From JAGQZY01 sp964588335 (GTDB taxonomy: Bacteria > Bdellovibrionota > Bdellovibrionia > Bdellovibrionales > JAGQZY01), in contig CAZPOV010000009.1 of NCBI GenBank assembly GCA_964588335.1, positions 62,001 to 126,000 on the forward strand: DNA of 64,000 nucleotides, in the 5' to 3' direction. The notes under the pieces are model-generated. The model was not told the origin of the DNA and searched no databases. It worked only from the letters and a program-made list of their open reading frames with translations. This document shows positions 16,090 through 24,901 of the stretch, one piece after another (within the stretch, counting starts at the first letter, position 1; every line of letters begins with the position of its first letter). The translations under genes were made by a program, and so were the position numbers.

Positions 16090-16779
16090 CTACTGACCTT
16101 TAATCATATTCACAACTTGCTGCTTAAGATCAGTTAAGGCAGCTTGTTTCGCTTCCGATGCGATTTCCTTATCCGTTTTCCCAAAAGCCGGAGCATAGGT
16201 CTCAGAGGCTTGGCCTTCCGTTTCTGCGGTCAGGTAAAGGAATTCATTGCGAACGTCCCACATAGTGGCAGAGGCCACAAACAGGCCATCGACTTGAGAG
16301 CCATTGACAAAAAAGGTGGGAAGAATAAAAGCATACGTCCAACTCCAATTGTTGGCATAGCGATCGATATCAGAGATTCCACTGATAATTAAAAGCGCAT
16401 CGGCTCCATGCCGGGCGGCTGCCAACCTTAGACCTTTTAAATCTTCCGATCCGACAGCGGAGCCGACAAGAGGGAAGACTTTAGAAACAATTTTTTGAAC
16501 TTGCAGACTTTTAGTCGCTGAAAATATGAGGTCCTTGTCTTCCTGAGTCCAAAGCCATTTAGGCATAGTTGTTCCATAGTGCTCGGGTTCAGAGAAGTAA
16601 ATGGCTATTTTAAAAGGCTTTGGCAGATTCGGCTTCTTCTTTAGTGCCTTGGCAATGTCGGCATCGGTCGTTACCGGTTTAGAAATCCCTACCTGTTGCT
16701 TTAATTCCCCTCTGTTAAAACCTTTGCTCGAGCATCCACCAATAACCAGCGCCGCTGAAACTATAATCAGAAACCTCAT
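16090..16779 (-). CDS. Lipoprotein, possible CsgG/LpoB-like fold
   Basis: A 229-residue lipoprotein with lipobox IGGC (Cys16). A GTG two codons upstream is also in frame, but AGGTG is better spaced for this ATG. The central segment (FKIAIYFSEPEH ... LRLAAARHGADALLIISGISDI) has the strand-helix-strand rhythm of the nucleotide/anticodon-binding-like fold of CsgG, LpoB and GNA1162 lipoproteins. This is a weak resemblance. It forms a tight pair with the following beta-barrel, suggesting a joint envelope role. Confidence 0.6.
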   Translation of the reverse strand: MRFLIIVSAALVIGGCSSKGFNRGELKQQVGISKPVTTDADIAKALKKKPNLPKPFKIAIYFSEPEHYGTTMPKWLWTQEDKDLIFSATKSLQVQKIVSKVFPLVGSAVGSEDLKGLRLAAARHGADALLIISGISDIDRYANNWSWTYAFILPTFFVNGSQVDGLFVASATMWDVRNEFLYLTAETEGQASETYAPAFGKTDKEIASEAKQAALTDLKQQVVNMIKGQ

Positions 16780-16916
16780 AATCACCTCATTTTTTTAATA
16801 AGTATTAAAGTGTATTTAAACTAGGTCAATAGAAGCCGCTTTTGAATTGTTTGAAAATGGGGTGCACCGAAAACTGACTGAATGGATGAGATTTACATGA
16901 TCTTGATAGGATATGC

Positions 16917-17216
16917 TTAATTCGTTGGTAATTTTTTTGATGGAGTTTTCAGGGTGCACTTTTTTTCGATGCAAAGAGCTTTGGTTTCTGCGCATTGAAC
17001 TCTCATCGTATGGCACTTTTCATCACTCGGTTGTTGGAGCTTTTCGGCAAAGTCTTTGTGGACAGCGAGATCGGTCCCGCAGCATCCGCCTCGGCCAATA
17101 ACAACACAATCTGAATCTTGTGAGCAGGCCAAGGAGTTGGGCGTGACATGGGGCTTGCAGGAGGCCAGGAATGCTGTAAATAAGACGACTCTGGTAATTA
17201 AAAAGACTCGCGGCAT
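16917..17216 (-). CDS. Small cysteine-rich lipoprotein
   Basis: A 99-residue lipoprotein with lipobox LASC (Cys20) and an AGGGTGAG ribosome site. The short mature chain contains eight more Cys residues (LACSQDSDC, GGCCGTD, EKCHTM, VQCAET, LCIEKKC), implying a disulfide-knotted fold. The spacing SxDSDCVVxGRGGCCG recalls small extracellular Cys-rich domains of myxobacterial and Bdellovibrio surface proteins. Function unknown. Confidence 0.65.
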   Translation of the reverse strand: MPRVFLITRVVLFTAFLASCKPHVTPNSLACSQDSDCVVIGRGGCCGTDLAVHKDFAEKLQQPSDEKCHTMRVQCAETKALCIEKKCTLKTPSKKLPTN

Positions 17217-17264
17217 GAGCTCACCCTAAAAAATTCTGAAAGAGGTTTCAAGCAGATATTGAGC

Positions 17265-17504
17265 TTAGCGGTCAGGGGAGTGATCGGGGTGGTTGCGGAG
17301 TTGATGAAATAAATACTCGAGTCCGTTCAATTTGACCTCGTAGAGAATGGCTAAAAGACGTCCCAATTCACCCTTCGGATAGCCCTTGTTGTTGAACCAG
17401 TTGACATAGGATTCGGGCAGATCCACGAGAACCCACCCTGCATAACGCCCAAAGGGCATTTTGTAGTTTGCTAGTTTTATAAGATCATCCGAACTTTCAA
17501 TCAT
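17265..17504 (-). CDS. DUF3820 family protein
   Basis: A 79-residue cytosolic protein matching DUF3820: MPFGRYAGWVLVDLPESYVNWF and GELGRLLAILYEVKLNGLEYL are the family core. The ATG at 17504 has AGGTAAC upstream; a GTG one codon earlier is also possible. Family members are related to a quorum-sensing-regulated virulence factor, but their biochemical role is unknown. It stands alone. Confidence 0.8.
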   Translation of the reverse strand: MIESSDDLIKLANYKMPFGRYAGWVLVDLPESYVNWFNNKGYPKGELGRLLAILYEVKLNGLEYLFHQLRNHPDHSPDR

Positions 17505-17742
17505 CACAATATGTTACCTACACCTTCCTTTATTAGGCAACTTCTGGTGAAGCCTCTTCATTGAAAGGCTGTTCCCAGGCCCGATAATTCAGTTAGGGTT
17601 GATTCGTCCATTGGGTGGGTGACGAGAATTGAAATGGAAATAACGATAAAAATTTTTCAACAAATTGAACATAATAAAGCGACCTAATGATTTGTCTTCA
17701 ATTTGAATGCCGACTCGCAAGGTTCTGTGATAGGCATTGCTG

Positions 17743-19032
17743 ATGATCTATAAAGTACTCGTCTTTTTACTGTTTTGGCCGTCTGTTTTATGGGCGAATT
17801 TCCTTGCTGAGGGGACCTCCTATGGAGGGGCCTTTAAAGCTCAAGAAACCATACCCTTTTACCAGTGGGTGACAGGATACGAAACCTGTTCCACTGAGAT
17901 TGAAGGTCTTAAGGACATTGTCGATCAATACGAGGCGCATTTTTTTAAACAGCAGTACGAAGCCGCCGAAGGAAGTTTTGTACAGATTCAGAAGAGATTA
18001 AAAAGTTCTTCATGCTCTGACACTCTTTGGAACGCCTACCTTGTGATGTTGGCCGGACTGTCTTCGGGCAGTTATTCAATCATCGATGAGCCCAATAATG
18101 ACCGACAAGTTGATTATGGAAATGAGAATCAAGTTCTCGTTCTGTATCTTGTTAACAAAGGCGTAATCAAGCCTCTGACTCTCGATAAACGAGAACAGTT
18201 GCAAAAATCAAATGATTCGAAGATGTGGACGGCTGAATTGTCTGGAAGCTACCAAATTACCGGTTTTTATGATTGTTTGAAAAGCCGTGTTTATTTGGGT
18301 TCAGATCTTAGGCCTTATAACCTTTTAGCCTCATTGCGCCACGAGATCGACCACCTTTATCGTGATAAGTTTGTCGACTTAGAAAGCTTCGCCAATCAAA
18401 TTTCTGTCGACTCAGACAGTTCAATGAAGTCCTACATTTCCCATGATGAGCTTTTTGCTTCAGCCATTGGAGGATTTTTACAGCGAAGAATTCTGCAAAA
18501 GCAAAAACTAGAGGCCGGCTACCATCAAAGTTCGCATGGAGATTTTGATTTTTTTTCACCCACTGGAAGTCTTAATGATATTTACTCAGACTCCCAACGA
18601 CTCCCATTTTTCGTTAACTTTCTTTGGCCCGTTGATGTGTTTGGAGCCAAAGGACAGGAGACAGGCAACAAAATTTTTGATCTTTTCCGATACGTTCGCC
18701 AAGGTTATTTTGCGAGCTCCTCTGCAAATGGTGGCGAAAACAGTTTCAGTCTCACAGTTTCATTTCAGACTTATCCCCAAAATTTAGAGTGGGGATTTCT
18801 AGTTCCACTGCGCTATAGCGTTCTCAGTGCTGAACCCGATGAAGTGATCCAGACTGTGAAAGCGAGCTTCGATGTTTGGCCGCAGAAGTTAGAGGCGCCC
18901 TCACAGAGCTGTTTACAGATGGTTCAAGAGCAAGAGGCTGGCGGGCTGGACGACTATTTGGGAACTCAAATGGCGTCCGGTGGTAAGGGTGGTAACGGCG
19001 GGATCCGCCCCTGTTTGAAATTAAGTCTTTAA
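17743..19032 (+). CDS. Secreted protein with HExxH metallopeptidase-like motif
   Basis: A 429-residue exported protein. Residues 1-19 are a signal peptide (VLVFLLFWPSVLWA). HEIDH at residues 200-204 and a Glu at residue 236 (ISHDELFASAIGG) have the HExxH-x31-E arrangement of gluzincin zinc metallopeptidases. This suggests a peptidase acting outside the cytoplasm, as expected for a predator, but no known family is recognisable. It carries Cys near both ends and a Gly-rich stretch (GGKGGNGG) close to the C-terminus. A TTG two codons upstream is an alternative start. A terminator follows directly. Confidence 0.6.
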   Translation: MIYKVLVFLLFWPSVLWANFLAEGTSYGGAFKAQETIPFYQWVTGYETCSTEIEGLKDIVDQYEAHFFKQQYEAAEGSFVQIQKRLKSSSCSDTLWNAYLVMLAGLSSGSYSIIDEPNNDRQVDYGNENQVLVLYLVNKGVIKPLTLDKREQLQKSNDSKMWTAELSGSYQITGFYDCLKSRVYLGSDLRPYNLLASLRHEIDHLYRDKFVDLESFANQISVDSDSSMKSYISHDELFASAIGGFLQRRILQKQKLEAGYHQSSHGDFDFFSPTGSLNDIYSDSQRLPFFVNFLWPVDVFGAKGQETGNKIFDLFRYVRQGYFASSSANGGENSFSLTVSFQTYPQNLEWGFLVPLRYSVLSAEPDEVIQTVKASFDVWPQKLEAPSQSCLQMVQEQEAGGLDDYLGTQMASGGKGGNGGIRPCLKLSL

Positions 19033-19035
19033 AGT

Positions 19036-19060
19036 CTATGGCTGAAGCTATAGTGTTTTT
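19036..19060 (+). terminator. Rho-independent terminator
   Basis: CTATGGC (19036-19042), loop TGAA, GCTATAG (19047-19053): seven pairs with one G-T wobble, followed by TGTTTTT. It lies four bases after the metallopeptidase-like stop codon. Confidence 0.6.
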
Positions 19061-19221
19061 GGTGAGCCCACATTTTAGTGAATTAAAACTTAGGCGGACC
19101 AGAGCCGCCTATTAGGATGTCTGACCATCGGTTTTTCATTTCTAAGTCTATAATAGGATTTTTCTGTTTAGTTTTATGGCAAAGCGAGTTAATGTCGGGC
19201 TTCTTTCTATAGGTGGTCGAA

Positions 19222-19512
19222 GTGAAGAAGACGTTTTCTGTGAATGTGGCCAATAAAAAGCCCGCGCGCCAAGTGGACGCTATCAAATTTGAAATCAAAA
19301 AATACATTGCCCGCGAACGTCGGCGTGATTTACCAGAAAACTTCGATTTTTGGGACTTTAACTGTAAGATCGGTCCGGATGAGAGCTCTGTAGAAGACGT
19401 CCACGTCACCAAAATTAATTCAATGATCGATCAGCTGGTGGATCAAGGCCATGAAAGCTTCTTTCTGATTGTTGCAGCTAAGCCGCGCAAACGGCAAAAG
19501 AAAAAGTCATAG
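19222..19512 (+). CDS. DUF6172 family protein
   Basis: A 96-residue cytosolic protein. The body KKPARQVDAIKFEIKKYIARERRRDLPENFDFWDF followed by KIGPDESSVEDVHV matches DUF6172, a small conserved family of unknown role. A GTG at 19222 is preceded by AGGTGG with good spacing; another GTG lies three codons earlier. The C-terminus is very basic (KPRKRQKKKS), so nucleic acid binding is possible. It is followed after 10 bases by the four-CxxC protein, probably in one operon. Confidence 0.75.
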   Translation: MKKTFSVNVANKKPARQVDAIKFEIKKYIARERRRDLPENFDFWDFNCKIGPDESSVEDVHVTKINSMIDQLVDQGHESFFLIVAAKPRKRQKKKS

Positions 19513-19522
19513 GATCTCAGCC

Positions 19523-20008
19523 TTGCAACGTTTGACCTGTGTGATTTGTAATAGAAATAAAACCGCCCTGCGCTGCGAATCCTGCGGGGATCCCAGCTGT
19601 AAAACCTGCGTTCATTTCGTGGATGAAGACCACTTTGAGATGATTGAGATGCTGCCCGATGATCTGAAGAACAAAACCTTCTGCACCAATTGTTACAATC
19701 AAGGTGTTGGGGATCGAATCACGGGCTATTTCGAAGTGGTCGAAAAGGCCAAAAAAGTGGACGTGTTCAGTAAAACCCAGACCAAGGAAACTCGCAGAAT
19801 CAAAAGAACCCAGCCTGCCATTCGCGTTGATGACTGTAATGACCGCGAGGAGGCTCTAATGAAGCTTGCCTTCCTGGCGGCGGAAAAAGGTTTTGATACC
19901 ATCGTGGATGTCGATCTTAAGTCAAAAAAAGTGGGAGAAGGTAAAACCTATAAAAAACTGGTGTGGACAGCTGTGGGGATTCCCGTCGATCCCACTCTTC
20001 GAAAATAA
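19523..20008 (+). CDS. Protein with four CxxC zinc knuckles
   Basis: A 161-residue cytosolic protein. The first 60 residues contain four CxxC pairs (CVIC, CESC, CKTC, CTNC), forming one or two zinc sites like a B-box or zinc ribbon. A basic linker follows, and the C-terminal 55 residues (DCNDREEALMKLAFLAAEKGFDTIVDVDLKSKK) resemble the YbjQ-type alpha/beta module. A TTG start at 19523 has AGGA eight bases before; the longer frame overlaps the DUF6172 gene. Its stop lies three bases from the convergent helicase stop. Function unknown; RNA or metal binding is plausible. Confidence 0.6.
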   Translation: MQRLTCVICNRNKTALRCESCGDPSCKTCVHFVDEDHFEMIEMLPDDLKNKTFCTNCYNQGVGDRITGYFEVVEKAKKVDVFSKTQTKETRRIKRTQPAIRVDDCNDREEALMKLAFLAAEKGFDTIVDVDLKSKKVGEGKTYKKLVWTAVGIPVDPTLRK

Positions 20009-20011
20009 GAG

Positions 20012-21508
20012 TTAACGACGGCCTCTGGACCCACTATTTTTCTTCTTAAAACTTCTGCGTGAATTTTTTCCGGCGCCAGAACCACTGCCAGTTTTCTTTT
20101 TCGAAGTACCAGAACCACTGTTTGTTTTCTTTTTTGACCTTCCTGAGCCACTAGCCTTTTTCTTATTAGACTGCCCAGACTCGCTATCGGTTCTCTTTTT
20201 TGGCTTTCCCGAAAAACGTCTTTTTTTGCCGCCCGGTCCAGATTTCTTTTTGCCGCCTGATTTCTTGGTGTTTTTTCTAAAGGTTTTGCGGCCTTCTTGT
20301 TTGCGTTCGTTTTCAAGCTTTCGTTTTGCCTTTCCAACCTTCACCGTTGTCGCTTGGCGCGCCTCTTCACAGTGATAGGGTTGGTCGATATCGACAGGGA
20401 TTTCTTGGTCCGTGGTTTTCTCAATATTGACGAGGTAAGACTTCTCGTCCGCCGTTACTAAAGAAATCGCAGCTCCGTCGGCTCCCGCACGGGCGGTGCG
20501 ACCGATCCGGTGAACGTAGCTTTCGGCCACGTTAGACAGCTCGTAATTGATGATGTGAGTGATTCCATCGATATCGATGCCTCGCGACGCAATATCAGTG
20601 GCCACCATCACGCCCACCTTGCCATCGGTAAAATCTTTGATGGCCTGTTGACGGGCGTTCTGGGATTTGTTGCCGTGAATAGCCACAGCGCGGATGCCGT
20701 TTTTCTCTAATTTTTCAGTCACTCGATTGGCAACATACTTCATTTCCACAAACACCAATGTCTTTTGTTTCTTTTGACCTTGGAGCAGATGAATCAGCAA
20801 GTTCAATTTGTCTTTTTTATCGACATACATCACGGACTGATCAATGCGACTGACGGTTGTTGCCGGAGGTGTCACTTCAACTGTTTTTGGATTTTGCAAA
20901 ATGGTATTGGCAAGCTTTTCAATTTCAGTGGGCATGGTGGCCGAGAAAAACAGGTTGTGACGTTTCTTGGGAAGAAGCGGAAGAATTTTTTTAATATCCT
21001 TCATAAAACCCATATCGAGCATACGGTCGGCTTCATCAAGGACAAAGACTTCAACACTATCGAGCTTTAAAAAACCTTGGTTGATCAGATCAAGCAGTCG
21101 CCCAGGAGTGGCGACTAAAACATCCACACCCTTTTTAAGCTCGTTGACTTGTTTTCCTTGCTTTACGCCGCCAAAAATAACCGAATACTTTTGTTGAGTG
21201 TTCTGCCCATACTCTTTTAAATTCTGATGAATTTGGATCGCCAGTTCCCGAGTCGGAGTTAAAATAAGAGCGCGGGGACTTTTGGGAGCTCGTTTGGCCA
21301 TGTTCACCAACAGGTGATTCACCATCGGTAAGCAGAAAGCGGCGGTTTTGCCGGTGCCGGTTTGCGCGATCCCAAGCACGTCGTGACCATCCAAAACATA
21401 GGGAATGGTTTGTTGTTGAATTGGAGTTGGGGTTTCATAGCCAACGGTTTTCAAAGCGTCCTGGATAGGGTCGGCCAGCTTTAAGTCAGAAAAATTAAGT
21501 GTTTTCAC
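20012..21508 (-). CDS. DEAD-box RNA helicase, RhlE type, with basic repeat tail
   Basis: A 498-residue RNA helicase. All core motifs are present: Q motif PTPIQQQTIP, Walker A AQTGTGKT, DEAD as VLDEADRMLDMGF, SAT as FSATMP, and C-terminal motifs RGIDID and HRIGRTARAG. The core ends near residue 370. Beyond it is a highly basic tail of some 125 residues with near-repeats of SGSGxSKKKT, typical of tails that anchor RhlE/CsdA enzymes to structured RNA. It likely helps ribosome assembly or mRNA turnover. No operon partner. Confidence 0.93.
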   Translation of the reverse strand: MKTLNFSDLKLADPIQDALKTVGYETPTPIQQQTIPYVLDGHDVLGIAQTGTGKTAAFCLPMVNHLLVNMAKRAPKSPRALILTPTRELAIQIHQNLKEYGQNTQQKYSVIFGGVKQGKQVNELKKGVDVLVATPGRLLDLINQGFLKLDSVEVFVLDEADRMLDMGFMKDIKKILPLLPKKRHNLFFSATMPTEIEKLANTILQNPKTVEVTPPATTVSRIDQSVMYVDKKDKLNLLIHLLQGQKKQKTLVFVEMKYVANRVTEKLEKNGIRAVAIHGNKSQNARQQAIKDFTDGKVGVMVATDIASRGIDIDGITHIINYELSNVAESYVHRIGRTARAGADGAAISLVTADEKSYLVNIEKTTDQEIPVDIDQPYHCEEARQATTVKVGKAKRKLENERKQEGRKTFRKNTKKSGGKKKSGPGGKKRRFSGKPKKRTDSESGQSNKKKASGSGRSKKKTNSGSGTSKKKTGSGSGAGKNSRRSFKKKNSGSRGRR

Positions 21509-21640
21509 AGGGAACCAATCGATAAATCATGAGTAAAATTTGCAGTAGTCCTACCTTGAATCAAAGGTGGCGTCCACCAGGATTTAGACACAGGAATACT
21601 TTGCAAAGCCTAAAAGCCGCAGGTAGGTTCTGATACCTCT

Positions 21641-22360
21641 ATGAGCCTTAATTATGAAGAAATTGATTTTCGACCCACGCCGATTGGCGATCTGATGCTT
21701 CGGCGTCGGCGCATGGCTCAGTTTGGCGATCTCGATATTTTCGAAGTCAAACTCGGTGAAGAGTTTTTGATGACCAGTTTGTTTCACGAGGCTGAGGATC
21801 AGTTGGCCGTTTTGGGTTTAAAAGCCGTTTCGGGAAACAACCTGGATGTGGTGGTTGGTGGGTTGGGCCTTGGCTATACTGCTGTTAAAGCCCTGGAGGA
21901 CTCTCGAATTCAGTCTTTGGTGGTCGTCGACTACCTAGAAGGAGTTATAGAATGGCACCAGAAGGAATTAGTCCCAATGGGAGAAACCCTCAATAACGAT
22001 CCTCGGTGTCGCTATGTCCACAATGATTTCTTTGCCCAAGCTCGGAAACAAGGTGAGGGCTTTGATCCTAGCCGTCCAAGAAAAAAACATCATGCGATAT
22101 TGCTGGATATCGATCACACTCCCACCCATGTCCTTCATCCCACCAACACACACCTCTACAGTCTTGACGGACTTAAAGAGCTTGCCAGTCATCTTCATCA
22201 GCAAGGCGTGTTTGCTCTGTGGACCGATGGGGTTGCGAACCCTGACTTTACAGAAAGGCTAAAACAGGTTTTTAGCCATGCCGAAGGCCATACCATCGAA
22301 TTTCAAAACCCTCTCCATCAGGGCGTTTCAACGGGTGCTGTTTATACAGCTGTTCTGTAA
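21641..22360 (+). CDS. Spermidine synthase-like SAM-dependent protein
   Basis: A 239-residue soluble protein with the Rossmann methyltransferase/aminopropyltransferase fold. VVVGGLGLGYTAVKAL is the motif I glycine-rich loop, SLVVVDYLEGVIEWH the acidic motif II, and HAILLDIDHTP the active-site region (motif IV). The short N-terminal beta domain (residues 1-60) fits the spermidine synthase family. The lack of the canonical GGGDG and DSSDP motifs makes it a divergent member, perhaps a methyltransferase. Divergent from the helicase across 132 bp. Confidence 0.75.
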   Translation: MSLNYEEIDFRPTPIGDLMLRRRRMAQFGDLDIFEVKLGEEFLMTSLFHEAEDQLAVLGLKAVSGNNLDVVVGGLGLGYTAVKALEDSRIQSLVVVDYLEGVIEWHQKELVPMGETLNNDPRCRYVHNDFFAQARKQGEGFDPSRPRKKHHAILLDIDHTPTHVLHPTNTHLYSLDGLKELASHLHQQGVFALWTDGVANPDFTERLKQVFSHAEGHTIEFQNPLHQGVSTGAVYTAVL

Positions 22361-22450
22361 ACAGATCCCAAGAGCCAAGTCGAACAAGGTCATTGGTATG
22401 AAAATTCAAAAAAATCTGACGAAACAAGGGCATTTTTAAAGCCCATTCTT

Positions 22451-23500
22451 TTAAAGGAGGTCTGACTTGGAAACAATGCGACCGACTTCAGCCATGATCT
22501 TTTCGGCATCCGAGAGTTTTTTCCAATTTCGGGTGCAGACTAAAATAAGAACCTTGGGGCGCTTGCTTTCAGCCCGCCAGGCCACTCCCACATCACAAGC
22601 CCGTTGGTGTTGGGTCCCGGTTTTATGGGCAAAGACAACATTGCGAGGAAGTCCATATTGAACGCGCTTTTTGCCAGTTTGAAGGTTGGCCATAATGGTG
22701 ACTAGCTTGCGAGTGGAGGCGCCGCTTAAAAGCTTTTTGCCAACCAGGTTACGAAGAAGTTTTGCATAGCCGGTCAAGGTGGCCGAGTTCCAGTCTTCGG
22801 CGTAGTACTGTTCGAAGCCTTCGTCTAAAGTTTTTGTTTTAAAATCACTTTGTTTCACTTTTAATTGTTTGGCCAGCTCTTTCATTCGTCTTTTCGGAGT
22901 CCGAGCTTTTTTAATGGCAAAGTAGGCCATATTCGAAAGGCCTTTGGCGCCAGGGTGAATTTTACCGTAAGCCTTCTTGCGAACATCCAATAACGTGGTG
23001 ATCGGTCCAAAACCGTTGTCCGAAGCCGCTGCTGCTACTCGGTTGACGTTTTTTAAACCCACTTTTTGGATAATCAAATCGGTGGCCGCGTTGTCACTAT
23101 AGATCAGCATTTGCTCCAAAAGGTACTGATAGGTCACTTGGTTGCCAGGCTTCTTCCAATTGACCGAGCCAGCGCCATCGCGATAATGAGACTTTTCGAT
23201 GGTTACCTTTTCACTGAGTTTTATTTTCTTATGGTCCACCATCTGTAACAAGGCAATCGCCACAGGAACCTTCACTGTCGAACTTAAGTACCAAGATTGA
23301 TCCGCCTTAAAGGTAAAGGCTTCCAGGGTTTCTAGATCTTGAATATAAACCCCAAACTCGCCATCAAATTGGTTTTGCAGTTTTGTCATTGAATTTTCAA
23401 ACTGGATGGTCCAAGACGCAGCCTTTTTGGGAGCCAGCGAAGAAACGCAGGACGAGTGGGCCAGATAGAAAAAAAGAAATAGGGCTGTCCAAGTTTTCAT
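22451..23500 (-). CDS. Class A beta-lactamase-like serine hydrolase
   Basis: A 349-residue exported protein. The penicillin-binding/beta-lactamase motifs appear in order: S74-T-V-K77 (SxxK), S135-D-N137 and K293-T-G295. SxxK-to-SDN spacing is as in TEM, but SDN-to-KTG is about 54 residues longer because of an insert around residues 175-220. A Glu at 227 or 230 could serve as the omega-loop base. The signal peptide ends near Cys18. It may be a beta-lactamase or a peptidoglycan peptidase. The ATG overlaps the upstream acyltransferase stop (ATGA), so they are coupled. Confidence 0.8.
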   Translation of the reverse strand: MKTWTALFLFFYLAHSSCVSSLAPKKAASWTIQFENSMTKLQNQFDGEFGVYIQDLETLEAFTFKADQSWYLSSTVKVPVAIALLQMVDHKKIKLSEKVTIEKSHYRDGAGSVNWKKPGNQVTYQYLLEQMLIYSDNAATDLIIQKVGLKNVNRVAAAASDNGFGPITTLLDVRKKAYGKIHPGAKGLSNMAYFAIKKARTPKRRMKELAKQLKVKQSDFKTKTLDEGFEQYYAEDWNSATLTGYAKLLRNLVGKKLLSGASTRKLVTIMANLQTGKKRVQYGLPRNVVFAHKTGTQHQRACDVGVAWRAESKRPKVLILVCTRNWKKLSDAEKIMAEVGRIVSKSDLL

Positions 23501-24657
23501 GCAAACACCGTCTTTGTTTTATTCCAAAAATACATTGAAGCGATTATACCGATAATACAAATCCCAGTGAGTCCCAGACTTTGCAAGTAGGTCACTTTAT
23601 GGTGAAGGTCGAAGTAATAGCGGTAAAAATAAAATATAATAATGATATGTAAAATAAAAGCATTCAAAGAGTGCTGGCCAATATAAGAGATGGGTTTTAA
23701 AAATTTCCGGATCGATGTTCCTATCATAAGCGACAGACCCAGAACAAGAAGAGCCCCTCCTAGGCTAAAACTAAGAAAGTTGGCATCAAAGGGGTGTTTC
23801 CCGACATTGTTAGCGATATCGTTAAGGCGTGTCTTCACATCTTCGGCATTGAGAAAGTAAAAGGTGCCAAGTCCGATCAAGCCCAGGGCCACACAGTATC
23901 GGGGCACCGGGTTTTTCGAATAATTTTCAGAATTAAAATGCTTATAGAGGTCTCCAATAAACAGGCCGAAAAAAATCAGCGCGCCTCGTTGAAATTGACC
24001 AAAAGTGTAAAATCCCTCTTGTTCGACGAGCAACGCCTTTAGAACATCATAGCCCCAGAAGTCGAAATTAAAATGCAACCAATGTCCTGTAAAGAACAGC
24101 CCGAGAGTTAAGGTAATCTTTGCTACACCATGAAGACGGGTCCACATCGGTAAAAACAATGGCAACCAAAGCAAAGCGATAGAATAGAAGCAGAGGATCT
24201 CAACAAAATCCGGCATACTTCGAAACAACAGAGTGTCAATAATCATCGACTGAGGATAGAATTGAAACATTTGAACAACAGTCAGAATCTTGTACCAAAC
24301 CATCAGTTCGATGCCTCGTTTGATCATCCATAAACGTTTTTTCCTCCAGCGTTGAGTTCCAATATGAGGGATAAAGTACAAGGAGACACTCACACCAAAA
24401 ACCAAGATAAAGAGACTAGAAGAAAACTTCGTAATCAAGTGCACGGGCACAACACCCCAATCGGGAATGAGGGAATGAATCATCAGACCTTTTACGCAAT
24501 GACTTAAGATCATTAAAATAATGGCAAAGCCACGGGCGATATCAAGAGACGTCCAACGGGCCGGCTTTGGAAGACTTTCCAAATCGGGCGCCCGCAGGTT
24601 GTACCGATCGACTGTCGTCGTTTGATCGGCTTGAGTCACTTGATTTTTTTTGGCCAC
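23497..24657 (-). CDS. Membrane acyltransferase-like protein (DUF1624/OpgC-type)
   Basis: A 386-residue inner-membrane protein with about ten hydrophobic segments. The first, RWTSLDIARGFAIILMILSHCVKG, has the Asp-x3-Gly and His typical of membrane acyltransferases and heparan-alpha-glucosaminide N-acetyltransferase-like proteins. Near the end PISYIGQHSLNAFILH is the usual closing motif (SLxxYLxH). Such enzymes acylate envelope glycans. The N-terminal 35 residues are hydrophilic. It is translationally coupled to the beta-lactamase-like gene, so both may modify or trim cell-wall material. Substrate unknown. Confidence 0.7.
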   Translation of the reverse strand: MAKKNQVTQADQTTTVDRYNLRAPDLESLPKPARWTSLDIARGFAIILMILSHCVKGLMIHSLIPDWGVVPVHLITKFSSSLFILVFGVSVSLYFIPHIGTQRWRKKRLWMIKRGIELMVWYKILTVVQMFQFYPQSMIIDTLLFRSMPDFVEILCFYSIALLWLPLFLPMWTRLHGVAKITLTLGLFFTGHWLHFNFDFWGYDVLKALLVEQEGFYTFGQFQRGALIFFGLFIGDLYKHFNSENYSKNPVPRYCVALGLIGLGTFYFLNAEDVKTRLNDIANNVGKHPFDANFLSFSLGGALLVLGLSLMIGTSIRKFLKPISYIGQHSLNAFILHIIIIFYFYRYYFDLHHKVTYLQSLGLTGICIIGIIASMYFWNKTKTVFA

Positions 24658-24901
24658 GGCAATCTCAACCTCATGTCGAAGTTTTGTATCGACAATGATC
24701 CGAACAACCGGGTGAGGTGGTTCGGGCTAAATAGTTTGTATTACTCTCCTCTTCGGAATTTAGAGACGAGGACCTAAGGGGTGTTTTAGACTTTGGTCGG
24801 ATGTTTCAGAGAAAGGAAAAGGCCTTTGCCTGGATTTATGGATAAAGGACTAGGATATTGACAACCAAGGCTGACAACAAAATGTTAAAAGGTCCCTGAT
24901 C

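Noticed and set aside
24858..24863. TTGACA as a plus-strand -35 box
   Set aside because: No matching -10 at proper distance and no plus-strand gene for the next 1.7 kb.
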